DNA of 64,000 nucleotides from Ignelater luminosus (lineage: Eukaryota > Arthropoda > Insecta > Coleoptera > Elateridae), in NCBI GenBank assembly GCA_011009095.1, contig VTPC01006117.1, positions 71,762-135,761 of the forward strand, written 5' to 3'. Position 1 is the first letter of the stretch; the number at the start of each line of letters is the position of its first letter. Both the position numbers and the translations under genes were made by a program. Below the pieces are notes generated by a model. The model searched no databases. It saw only the letters and a program-made list of their open reading frames with translations, and was not told where the DNA came from. This document shows positions 55,190 through 64,000 of the stretch, piece by piece.

Positions 55190-57245
55190 GACAATGTTGG
55201 GGTAAACACTTCATCCTGTTGTCAAGATCAAAGTTGAAGGTTTCATTGAGCCTTACAGACAAAAGTTGTTGCGTCGTAAGTCTACCTATCGTTGGAACGT
55301 TGGAGTCCCAGTATGGACTGCCAATCCTCTTTAACTTTTCATGTAGTATTAGGGAGGCGCTCTCCCGCCTGCCGGTCTGCAGTTCCATCGCAGCAATTGA
55401 AGTAGACTTGGGGCCTTCAGTAATCACTCTAAGGGCGTTGTTTTAAGATTTAAGTTTTTGAAGGACTGTTTTACTGTTTTATTTCACTAAATGGCAGACA
55501 TAGGTATTGTAAGCTGTTGCGAGTAGAGCCTGCAATGCCCCTCATTTTGTACCTGCCAGTCTTCTTAATAGCAATAACCTCTTGTGTCTCCGCTCCACAC
55601 TAGTTTGTATCTAAGTACTCCCAGGTAGAGTGAGGCATCGGTAATGGCACGTTCATGACCATCATACTGCAGGCTTAACTGGTGCCACTTAGTGGATAGG
55701 GTGAAAAGTTGAAAAGTCGTTTGGTCAGGATGGACTAACAATTCATTTTCATCAGACCACTCCTTACGAGATGCAAGAGCCTAATTAGGTATGCCTTCAA
55801 AGATTTTATATTACTGCCTGTTACCCACATAACCAGGTCGTCGGCACATAGAGGGGCGTTTAACCCTGGGAGTTTAGTCACAAGTTTCTCGATCAGATCA
55901 TTTATAAGTACGTTAAATAACATAAAGTGTCTCTGACTCAGGAAGGACTGTACCCATCTATATAAATTCCCGTATACTTCCATCTTAATGGGCTTATAAA
56001 GAACTTTATCGCTCTATATACGATCAAAAGCGGCTTTAAAATTCACAAGTAGTGCAAAAGTACTTTGTTTTCTGCAGAAACCATCTTTTGTTGTTTGATC
56101 AAAGCGCACTACATGGTCTATTGTGCTTCTATGTTTCCTAAATCCAGCTTGGCATTCGGAGATAAGACGTTTCCATTTCAGATAGCTCACGAGTCTTAAA
56201 ATTATCATACGCTCAACAGTTTTGCTGGTGAGTGCGATGGGACTATAAATTTTGACTTGTCTGTTGGCTTATTTTTCTTTGCAATAAAGATAATTTCAGA
56301 GTTTCTCCAGGAGTTTGGAATCTCTTTCAATCGTATTAGTAAAATTTAGAAGTACTTCCTTTGTCTTTTTTCCGAGGTGGATAAGAAATTTAGGCAAAAT
56401 GCCGACTGGATCTGCGCTGTTTCTTTTAGGCCTGGTTCAGTTTGTTCAAGTAGAGGCTGAATTGAAGAGATATTCATCCCTTTGAGAGTCAACTGTTGGG
56501 GGCGTAGCAAGATCAAATTTCTAAAGAGACATTTTGGTCCACAGCTGCTTACTTTGGCATAATACTTGATAAATGCTTCGGCAATATCTTTTTCTGAAGT
56601 CAAAATATTATTCCCGTGTTTAAAAGGATTGTTTAACTTCTGAGACTTGCCGTTGATGCTGGATGTAAATTAATAAGCCTTGATCACATCTTTCTAAAGT
56701 CCAGATCTTGTACGAAGTTTTGGTATGTCTTTTGTTTTGAACTGATAATTTTCTGTTTTAGCAGTGTTTGTTTAAAGTAATACAATCTGGCAAGGAGTTT
56801 GTTTTTTATGTTTAGTTTCTGGTACGATCTCGGTCAGCTTTCAACTGTTCACGTTCTTTATTCCATAAAGGCTTAAACTTTTTAACTTGTGCTCGTGGTA
56901 TAGATCGAATAGCACATTGGAGTATTTTTGAGGTAACCTTCTTGCAGCATTCGTCCCGATTAAGTTATTTCTTTATCAGTTAAGTTACAGTATTCGGCCC
57001 AATTGGCCTTTTTCAAATTTTATCTTGGAAACCGCGATTCCTTATGATTTGGTAACTAGGTGATAATTTCAGTCATGAGTATCCTGTGGCCTACTCCGCT
57101 TGGTGCTGCCTCAAGCCAGTGGCGGATGCTCAAAGCCAGACAGGGATGAGCTAATAGGAGATCAGTCTTTCAGATGGTGAAACAAAGCCTTTTTCTTGTG
57201 TAAAAGTGCACGCCTCTTTACCACCCTCCAAGAACTATTCTGTCG
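55190..57245 (-). pseudogene. LINE remnant (endonuclease end through RT C-terminus)
   Basis: Minus-strand blocks run from high to low coordinates: SSLSGFEHPPLA (57130, endonuclease end), FEKANWAEYC (57020), TSEKDIAEAFIKYYAKV (56600), CQAGFRKHRSTIDHVVRF, FALLVNFKAAFDRI (RT motif A), GLNAPLCADDLVMWVTGS (LCADD in place of YADD), YDGHERAITDASLYLGV, ALRVITEGPKSTSIAAMELQTG and RLTTQQLLSV. The order is that of a Jockey-type ORF2. Many stops and shifts, and no 3' tail or duplication recognised. It abuts the Harbinger fragment on its 3' side. Confidence 0.85.
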
Positions 57246-59325
57246 AGTAAACGTAATATTATTCAAATAATTTGATTATTTTAAAGAAATCCTAATATGT
57301 TCTTATTATAGTTTTTGTTTTAAGTTTTTGTATCTTCTATTGAATCAGTTAATAACAACCTAAACTCAGCCATTTCACTATATTATGCAGATCAGATTTC
57401 AACGTTACAGTTTTTATTCTAACAACCTTGAAGGTTCAAGTTATGTATTTTATCACGCTTCGCAGACAACGTCTTTTTGGATTTTAATCAGATTTGATGG
57501 TTGACAATAATTTTCATAGCAGAGATTTGCTATGTTGTATAGATAATTTTAGCAGACTCATTACATAAAATCGCTTCCTGCAATTATATCGCACATACCA
57601 TGTTAAAAGTTAAATTAAAGCGATGATGTGCATGGCTTGGAAGCTTTTAATGGGTAATCCAGTGTTCCACTAATAGTAAGAAACTTCCGCCGTGCTTTTA
57701 CTGCAAGCCTGTAATAATTTCGTAAACGAAACTCGAAACAAAAGTATGTGCAAACTAGTGTTCAAAGTTTAAATACAAGCATAATATACACTTAATCATG
57801 TTCTCTTATTCAATCATTTAGTATATTATTTTAACCAAGTGTAGTTATCAGTGTTTAATCATAATAAATCTAGTAATTGAGTATTTGCCTTTAAAGGAAA
57901 TCACAATCTAAAGGGATAAATATTCTACGCCTTTTTGCATTCGAATAGCGGAATGGTAAACATCTATCTATTTATAAATAGCTAATTCCACTCGAGTATT
58001 AATGTTGTCAAATGCTATGATACATATTCGCAATATCACACCAGATTAAACAAGAAATTAAATTAAATTCGTTTTTCATACTTGCACATCTATTTACATT
58101 ATCCTGTCGCTTATAGATAACACTACCACCCACATACCTATAAGCTCTTCCCAAAGCATCCAGTCTGTGTTTTGATTAATTAAAATTACAAGTTAAATCT
58201 GTTGACTAAAATTAAAATGTGAAATGTTTTTTAAGTACTTTTAAAACTTAAATAAGAGCAGAATTTCGTTACGGTCTCTTTACGTCAAACCCGCTGTTTG
58301 CATATGAATAATTAATTATCTTCGTTTCTTGTGAATTATTTTGGCAACATTTAAAATTTTAGCATACCTACTTACTTATCTTAATTTCATGATTTACTTT
58401 TGGAATATTCATGACTTGGGAAGAAGTTTTTAGGAAATTCTTTAGAGATAAGAATACCACATCCGAAAAAGTAATTAGCAGTGGTATTGTTTAGGGAACC
58501 TTATAAATTAAAAACTTAGCTTTATTTTCTTATTATTTCCTACCTTGATGGTTTGCTCCTTTTAAATTTATTAAATTATGTACTCGGTCCTTTTTATAAA
58601 GAACAGAAACACATTTAAAACGATCGCAGGAGGTAGAAAACAAAGAATTATAAAAACAAACTACGGCAAAATATTTTTAAATGTTGATAGTACTAGAGAA
58701 AATTTAAGATAAAATTAAATTAAAATAATATTTAATATTTTACTATAAACATGACCTTTTTTTGTCTTTAAATTCTTTTTCAACCTTGCTCGTTTTATCT
58801 AGATCTGAACATTTATTATTTAATTGTTCATAAAATGGCTTGACTTTGTTATACCAACAAAGCCTTTGTTGGTAGTGTTTATATTAGAAAACATCATTTT
58901 ATTAAAGTTAATCTTAAGAATTTGCTGTATTGGATGATTAGCTCAAACAGATTAGAATTGGGTAAAAGTGTAGCTCCTAAATCATAACCTTAGAGTCTAC
59001 ATCCATACATTTTTCAGAAGGTAAACTTTGTCCAACATAACCTTAATTCTTAACATTAGATTAATAGGTTTATACTCCTATTCATCCTAATAAAATATCA
59101 AATCAAGGAGGTTAGTAACTACTTTTTCCTCCTTATTGTTCTTAAACTGGTCTAAGACCAAACATTATTTTGCTTTCTTTCTTTTCACTCACTAGGTTCT
59201 TTAATTTATGTTCTTTTTTGTTTTGTCACTAAGACCCGCACTGTGCTCTGCTTTTACACAAAGCACTTAACATTGACTTAGCCTTGGGGGGTTCTTCTTT
59301 TTTTAGTTTTCTTAGTTGGTCTTGG
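57246..59325. other. AT-rich spacer with one perfect palindrome
   Basis: About 2.1 kb without genes. TACCAACAAAG-C-CTTTGTTGGTA at 58852-58874 is a perfect 11-base palindrome around one base. Nothing else is supported. Confidence 0.45.
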
Positions 59326-59327
59326 TA

Positions 59328-59859
59328 GTGTGGTTCACAAGTTTCATTTTGGCTATTTTTTGCCTGACTTCACCAAAAATTATGATCGAGGTGTCATTCG
59401 ATTCGGAATGGCATTTAGAAACTTTTCGAACATTTCGAAGTCCCGCGCAAAATAATTGCAAAAGTTATAAACAAATTCGTAAAAAAAGGAGTTTCGTTTT
59501 TTGCAAATATCTCGGAGAACATTGCAAATATCCGACATCAAAAAAAAGATCCTTTAAGAGCAGCAAATTTCCTACAAAAAAGTCCTAACTCCCGGAATTG
59601 TACCACCCATACTTATAATTTTAATTTAGAGGTGAAAATAGGGCTAAAAACGCGTGATCTGGCCGCCGCGTGCGTCGCTTAGTTTGCTTTCTTTAACAAA
59701 AAATTTTTTTTCACCTATTAAATATAAATAGTAAGGAATAAAAAAATTTCGAAATTTTCGAAAAGTTTCTAAACGCCATACCGAATCGAATGACACCTCT
59801 ATCATAATTTTTGGTGAAGTCAAGCAAAAAATAGCCAAAATGGAACTTGTGAACCACAC
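59328..59859. mobile_element. TA-flanked inverted-repeat element (MITE-like)
   Basis: The 532 bp element has inverted ends of about 110-120 bp starting GTGTGGTTCACAAGTT and continuing with CATTTTGGCTATTTTTTGC. TA is present on both sides (59326-59327 and 59860-59861). The interior contains a less AT-rich patch (GATCTGGCCGCCGCGTGCG) and no coding frame; short frames reading through the two arms are mirror images of each other. TA duplication suggests a Tc1/mariner-type mobiliser. Confidence 0.88.
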
Positions 59860-59867
59860 TATGGTGT

Positions 59868-60445
59868 TCTAACAGCTGTAGAATCTCAGCATTGGTGTGC
59901 AAATGCTATTTTCTTGATTTCCTCATTTCTTAGTTCAACCAGTTATTTCTTTGCATACACCTTGTAGTTTTTGCGTGGCAGTATTGACATCCTTACTTAC
60001 ATTTATAAGTGCTGTGTCATCCGCAAACGTGTCTACTGTTATATCTTGCATTTCTGGAATGTTGTGTGTGTACAGACGATACAAGATGGGTCCGAGAACG
60101 CTTCCCTGTGGTACCCCTGCTTTAATGTCTGTAAGATCCTAGTATTCTTTTTCTTTTATCCGAAATAGTCTGTCTTTAAGATAAGATTTAACTAGCTGAA
60201 CATATTGTACATTTTATGTAGTTTGTTTATTGGGCCTTCATGCCAGACCTTATCAAATGCTTGTGCTGCGAGAAAGACTTATTGCAGAACAAACAAATTT
60301 TTCTTCTTGGGCTTTTTAATATTTGTCATCCTATGTACTTGGTCGAAAGTACTATGTTTTTCTAGGAACCGTCCTTCAATTGTTGGTTTTAGTCTTTTCA
60401 GTAATGGTTTCTTAAACAGTTTCGAGATTATCGGCAGTCGTAATA
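59868..60445 (-). pseudogene. LINE reverse transcriptase fragment (Jockey-like)
   Basis: Minus-strand reading gives RLPIISKLFKKPLLKRL (60430), FLEKHSTFDQVHRM, AAQAFDKVWHEGPINKL (motif A), YLKDRLFRI, GVPQGSVLGPILYRLYTHNI, DTFADDTALI (active site) and LQGVCKEITG near 59900. This is about 190 codons of palm domain with several stops. It ends just beside the inverted-repeat element at 59328-59859; whether that element interrupted the LINE is unclear because LINE text is not readable on the far side. Confidence 0.87.
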
Positions 60446-60446
60446 A

Positions 60447-60660
60447 AAAATTGGACAGGATTATCTATTTAGATGGATATATGGCACAAAATAGCAATGC
60501 CATTTTATCTAATGTTCTACATTTGTCCGAAAAAAGAGGTTTCAATAACACAAAAATTCTTGGAGAAGGGTCACACTCAGATTGTCCAGTGATTATTTAA
60601 GAATTACAAACGGACCTAGATCGCAAGGACCATATACTGTTAAAAATATGGTTTTAGTTT
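60447..60660 (+). pseudogene. Fragment of a dispersed orphan family (QN.N ... KGHTQ type)
   Basis: Plus-strand frames read LDGYMAQNSNAILSNVLHLSE, then, after a frameshift, VSITQKFLEKGHTQ. I recall insect uncharacterized proteins with DGC..QNRN..LSNALL and I.QKYLEKGHTQME.DSVH in this order. The same layout (DNC.GQNKN then GHTYMP.DS) occurs in the remnant at 1-738, so the two are probably distant relatives. Only about 65 codons remain. Confidence 0.5.
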
Positions 60661-61626
60661 TTTAGGAATTTTAGAATATCATTTTGTTAAACCTTCAAAG
60701 TTGAATAGAAACAATAACTTGGTAACAGATATACGAGTACTGCAATACACTCACCAGGGGGTGACACAGCGAGTCCGTCGCTGATCTCGATGAGATTCTT
60801 ACTGGCGATCCTACGTCGAAAATAAGTCGACACGTATTTTGCCGTTCATCTAACTGGACCTCGCAAAAAAATATTACTTCGCTCTCACGAAACTGGGGCT
60901 GCTCCAGCTGTCTCAGCCGATTTGAATAAAACTTTTATAGCTGTTTCTTCATTGCAAAATATTAGACCCGTGTGTAGGGATTTTTCAATATACGCCCCAG
61001 GAAGCCGAGAAGTTTTTATAATCTCTCAGACTTAACGGTAGACATTAAGTGCCTTTTAAAGACTATTATATATTAGTATTATCCCACTGCAATAATAAAT
61101 ATTTTATCGTTTTTGAAACGAAAATATTTATTTACAAAGAAAAGTTTCTTTTACAGTTTTCTCGTAGGATGTACCGTTTTTGAGTAAAATTAGGTTATTT
61201 CAAAATCCACTTTTTGGCTTTTGGTATCTCAGAAATTACTCGTAATATTAAATATGAAACTTCTTGTAGCTTATAATCGCAAAATTAACAAGAACACAGA
61301 TGTACAGTGGGATAAAACTCTCGGTTTACAGATGCAATTTACAAATACTATTAATGGTTTTTTGCTGGTTTCTGATACAATCATAAATAAACAAAACTTC
61401 CACTAAAAATTTTATTTTGAAATTCTAGAGCAGCTTCAGCTTCACATTTACATTTTACCTACAAATAGGTATTTGTAAAAACACTTTTCTTGTTCATACT
61501 TTGAAAGCAAGTTTTGCGGAACTTCTGTATACGTGAACAGTTCTTATTTTCTACCTTCCTGTACATTTTCCTGTGATTGTGCTTTCCATCTGTTGCACCA
61601 TAGCTCTTTTTTAATAGGTAAGACGC
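60661..61626. other. Spacer, nothing recognised
   Basis: A moderately GC-rich patch at 60750-60860 has no motif I can assign; the rest is AT-rich. Confidence 0.35.
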
Positions 61627-61659
61627 TGCTACATTGAAAGTCAAATCAAATCATAATTG

Positions 61660-61693
61660 GTGGCCTCTGCTGCAGAGCAGCCGAAGAGGCCAC
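61660..61693 (-). other. 3' stem-loop of the retroposon
   Basis: GTGGCCTCT (9 bases) pairs with AGAGGCCAC, and inside it GCTGC-AGA-GCAGC forms a second stem with only CGA unpaired on one side. It lies 19 bases from the end of the retroposon, where some LINE reverse transcriptases recognise their RNA. Confidence 0.75.
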
Positions 61694-61909
61694 TGTAGGC
61701 ATATGCCTTTTCGACCTTGATGTAATTCGGTATTTGGTTGGTGAACGCTGCTGCACGCGGTCAAGGATGGAAAAGAAAGGATGATTGAAAATTTTTCGCT
61801 CAAAACATTTCCGGCCCGAGTCCAGAGGAAGTGTAGATATTCGGCGAGTCGACTCCGTGGCGGTCCAGTTTTCAGTTCTCCGTCTGCTTCACCGTAGCTG
61901 CTAGTGTAA

Positions 61910-62636
61910 AGGTGAAGATACTTACTTGCGACAAATTTCGCGCAAGCGACTTCTGTGTTCGTTTACACTGCTAGCAATAATTGTCATGATTTTCTGTCGG
62001 AAGCGTCGTGCAAGTTCTGCCTTTGGCGAGTTCTTGCAAAGCTATTTACACTCTCAGCAACTTAGACTTGCATCATGTTATTTGTCGAATATTGAACCAT
62101 TGTTTTTCACTATATTACTTGACATGCCGCAGCATTGCTAGTTCTATGTGAAAATTACAATAAACGAAAGAAGAAAAATCGCGGTGGTTGGGTCAGGGAA
62201 TGGGTGTTAAGAAGGGAAAATTATGGAACGTATAATAATTTGCTTAATGAGCTAAGAATTGAAGATGCCCAACAATTTAGGAACTTTATTGGGATGTTAG
62301 CGGTCGATTTGGAAGAACTTCTTTCAAAAGTGGGTACAAGAATTAAAAAACAAGATACTCATTTACGCGCTTCAATTTCACCTAAAGAACGTATGGTGGT
62401 AATAACACTACGTTTCATTGCGACTCGCGCTGTTCAACTCGCCAAATATCGAAATAAATTGGAAGTAATGTGAGAAATTGCATGAATGTATTTTTGCATG
62501 TTTAGACTAGCAAGCGCCAGTGTAGCGGAAGGACTTTCGGAAGTTCCTGCGAGTCAACTTACGAAGCTGTTTAGACCGGCGACAGTACTGTCAGACAGCA
62601 ACTCGCGCGAGTTTTCTCGCTAGTCTAAACGTACCT
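61910..62636 (+). mobile_element. Truncated PIF/Harbinger element inside the retroposon
   Basis: TAA occurs on both sides (61907-61909 and 62637-62639), consistent with the three-base Harbinger duplication. The right end on the complement starts AGGTACGTTTAGACTAGCG. Copies of GTTTA-AC--GC recur near both ends (61967, 62502, 62569 and the complement at 62620). The left end (AGGTGAAGAT) matches only loosely, so that border is uncertain. It carries the transposase fragment at 62135-62473. Confidence 0.6.
62135..62473 (+). pseudogene. Harbinger transposase N-terminal fragment
   Basis: RGGWVREWVLRRENYGTYNNLL, ELRIEDAQQFRNFIGM, LEELLSKVGTRIKKQDTHLR and ISPKERMVVITLRFIAT are the N-terminal HTH and linker blocks of insect PIF/Harbinger transposases. 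After TLRFIAT the expected catalytic domain is absent and the frame soon ends at 62473, so an internal deletion removed the DDE part. Residues upstream of 62180 are not informative, and the true start is uncertain. Confidence 0.82.
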
Positions 62637-62712
62637 TAAGGGCAACTACGGCGCGCGCTCCCACTCATATAACGTGTGCAGCGCAACCCACCTTGACGTG
62701 CTACATTGAAAG

Positions 62713-64000
62713 GTAAAGTTTGGAGTAATTATAACTCCTCCTGGTTCTAACAGAAATAATCATTTTTTTGTACTTCTTTCATTTCAATTCAAATTCTTTA
62801 CCATTCATAAGATGTACGCATCTACATATACGTCTATGTTTAATTTTGAGATTTCCAAACACACGAAATTGATTTAGGTTTTGTGCTATCTGAAAAAATA
62901 ACGCCTTTTGATTATTATTAGTTGTTTGTCAACAGTGATTTGTACAAAAAGAATTTGAACTGATTGAAATCGTTCTGGTAGAAAACAACAAAACAGAGAA
63001 GCTCCGGAAAGACATTAAATAAATTGCGTAATCCAAAAATAGCAACCGTCTATATTTCCGTTTGTGTTTGTTACGATTTCTATTTCTTTAGTCGTCTGCA
63101 AGACATATCTGTAGGCTTCTACCTTGGCGTAAAGACGTATTTTATGTATCAGCTCACCGACTAGAAACAACTTTACTGTACTCATGACAGTTTTTTTCTA
63201 CTGTAAAGAGCATTCCGGGTTTTCTTAGCGCAAGTACAGCTACATTTTACTACTTACTGTTTACAGGATAACGAACACGAGGACTTTATTAGTAACGGTT
63301 CTTGCTAATTTAAAATTTTCACTGCATTTTCCACTGCATAAATACCACCGCATTTCTAGAAATCTGCATTTGTAATTTGTAACATCTCGAGTGTTGCTTC
63401 CATCATCTGCTCTGCAACTTTGGCTTCGGAAACATCATTGACAATTTCTTCGTCAGAATGATCAAAAGGACCAAATTCATTATCGCTTAGCTTTCAAACT
63501 TTATTGAATTCCAGATCACTTCCTTCAAACTTCTGTAAACCCATTATTTGGTTTCTTTTGTAATTGAATCTGCTCTTTTTATTCTTATTCGTGTTAAAAA
63601 TTATTTTTACAAATACACAGAGTATCAAACGAGCCCAGGCAAAAAGAATGTAATAATTTTTTAGGTTATAATTATTGTAAGTTCCAGAGAAAAAAATGCC
63701 AATATTTGTGCCGGATGTGAGTACTAAATGGGACAAGCGGATTATTTGAGATTTGAGATTTGAGATTTAAAATTAAGGTTTACATAAAAAGTAAGACCTT
63801 CAAGTTTACTGAAAGCATATACAACAGACAATTATGCTAAATGTATACTTCATTACAAACAGAAAATGTACGCACATCGATAAACCGGGGTTTTAAAAGA
63901 ATGTATGTTGTGTTGTATTTGGAGATTTTATTAAGTGGATCACTCTGTATATTGACATAACGTGACTTATTGTTTTGTTTATAAATTTCCATAGGCGTAA
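62713..64000. other. AT-rich end of window; one unassigned acidic frame and a small tandem repeat
   Basis: On the minus strand 63600-63357 reads GLQKFEGSDLEFNKV, a stop, then KLSDNEFGPFDHSDEEIV and VAEQMMEATLEMLQ in the same frame. It is an acidic stretch of the kind found at transposase N-termini, but I cannot assign it. TTGAGAT is repeated three times at 63747-63767. Nothing else recognised. Confidence 0.3.

Larger units (their letters stand above)
61641..62698 (-). mobile_element. Retroposon with 3' stem-loop and short-repeat tail, carrying a Harbinger insertion
   Basis: A 14-base direct repeat TGCTACATTGAAAG brackets the segment (61627-61640 and 62699-62712). On the minus strand the 3' end is AATTATGATTTGATTTGA, a short-repeat tail, just after a strong stem-loop (61660-61693). 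A long target duplication plus a tail indicates insertion by LINE machinery. Without the inner Harbinger piece the retroposon is only about 330 bp, fitting a SINE or a 5'-truncated LINE 3' end. No RT motif is present. Confidence 0.7.

Noticed and set aside
60205-60445. Plus-strand frame with signal-peptide-like start (MYILCSLFIGPSC)
   Set aside because: This part is antisense to the LINE reverse transcriptase; only the downstream part of the same frame carries orphan-family text.
63746-63768. (TTGAGAT)3 as a LINE tail
   Set aside because: No adjacent reverse transcriptase or 3' structure and no duplication could be found, so the claim is unsupported.

Overview
The window is a gene-poor, AT-rich stretch of an animal nuclear genome, almost certainly an insect. 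The case rests on its mobile-element set: mariner, Tc1, piggyBac, hAT, PIF/Harbinger, Ty1/copia, a Ty3/gypsy trace and several non-LTR (LINE) lineages, plus dispersed protein families I associate with insect genomes. A beetle is a guess that the sequence alone cannot confirm. I see no intact host protein-coding gene, no rRNA or tRNA gene and no CRISPR array. Nearly every coding stretch is a mobile-element gene, and all but one are multiply broken.

Layout. 1-738: 3' part of a dispersed orphan protein family. 1385-2678: nearly intact mariner with perfect inverted repeats and one nonsense codon. 4780-5155: gypsy gag trace. 5403-5522 and 8016-8137: two copies of a short repeat rich in hairpins. 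6173-7421: decayed mariner. 10566-11107: internally deleted mariner. 11680-12960: piggyBac remnant split by a TTAA-flanked inverted-repeat element. 13460-13768: orphan-family remnant. 13790-15990: GC-rich anomalous segment with hairpin-forming degenerate repeats. 16424-16490 and 19830-20285: weak candidate host exons. 21609-22803: third mariner lineage. 23504-29442: complete but dead Ty1/copia element whose 5' LTR carries a 1.4 kb DNA transposon. 30697-32330: Tc1 pseudogene split by a hAT-like insertion. 33020-37024: large hAT on the minus strand, itself interrupted. 37161-38093: 5'-truncated LINE with a 7-bp-repeat tail. 38930-40080: LINE RNase H remnant. 40895-44438: 3.5 kb terminal-inverted-repeat element containing a 1.28 kb hAT-type element. 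46130-46760 and 47480-51170: LINEs. 51396-51625: foldback. 53930-57245: LINE and Harbinger remnants. 59328-59859: TA-flanked inverted-repeat element. 59868-60660: LINE and orphan-family fragments. 61641-62698: retroposon with a 3' stem-loop and a nested Harbinger fragment.

These pieces do not form a pathway. They are a stratified record of nested insertions. In several cases the target-site duplications, or an undisturbed second copy, show which element arrived last: the TIR element came after the copia, the hAT-like element after the Tc1, the TTAA element after the piggyBac, and the hAT-type element after the 3.5 kb TIR element. The most unusual items are the structured short repeat at 5403/8016, the repeated GTCC-N7-GGAC mini-hairpins near 14.5-14.8 kb, and the retroposon at 61.6-62.7 kb that ends in a strong stem-loop and a short-repeat tail. 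All family assignments come from reading motifs by eye; no database search was run.
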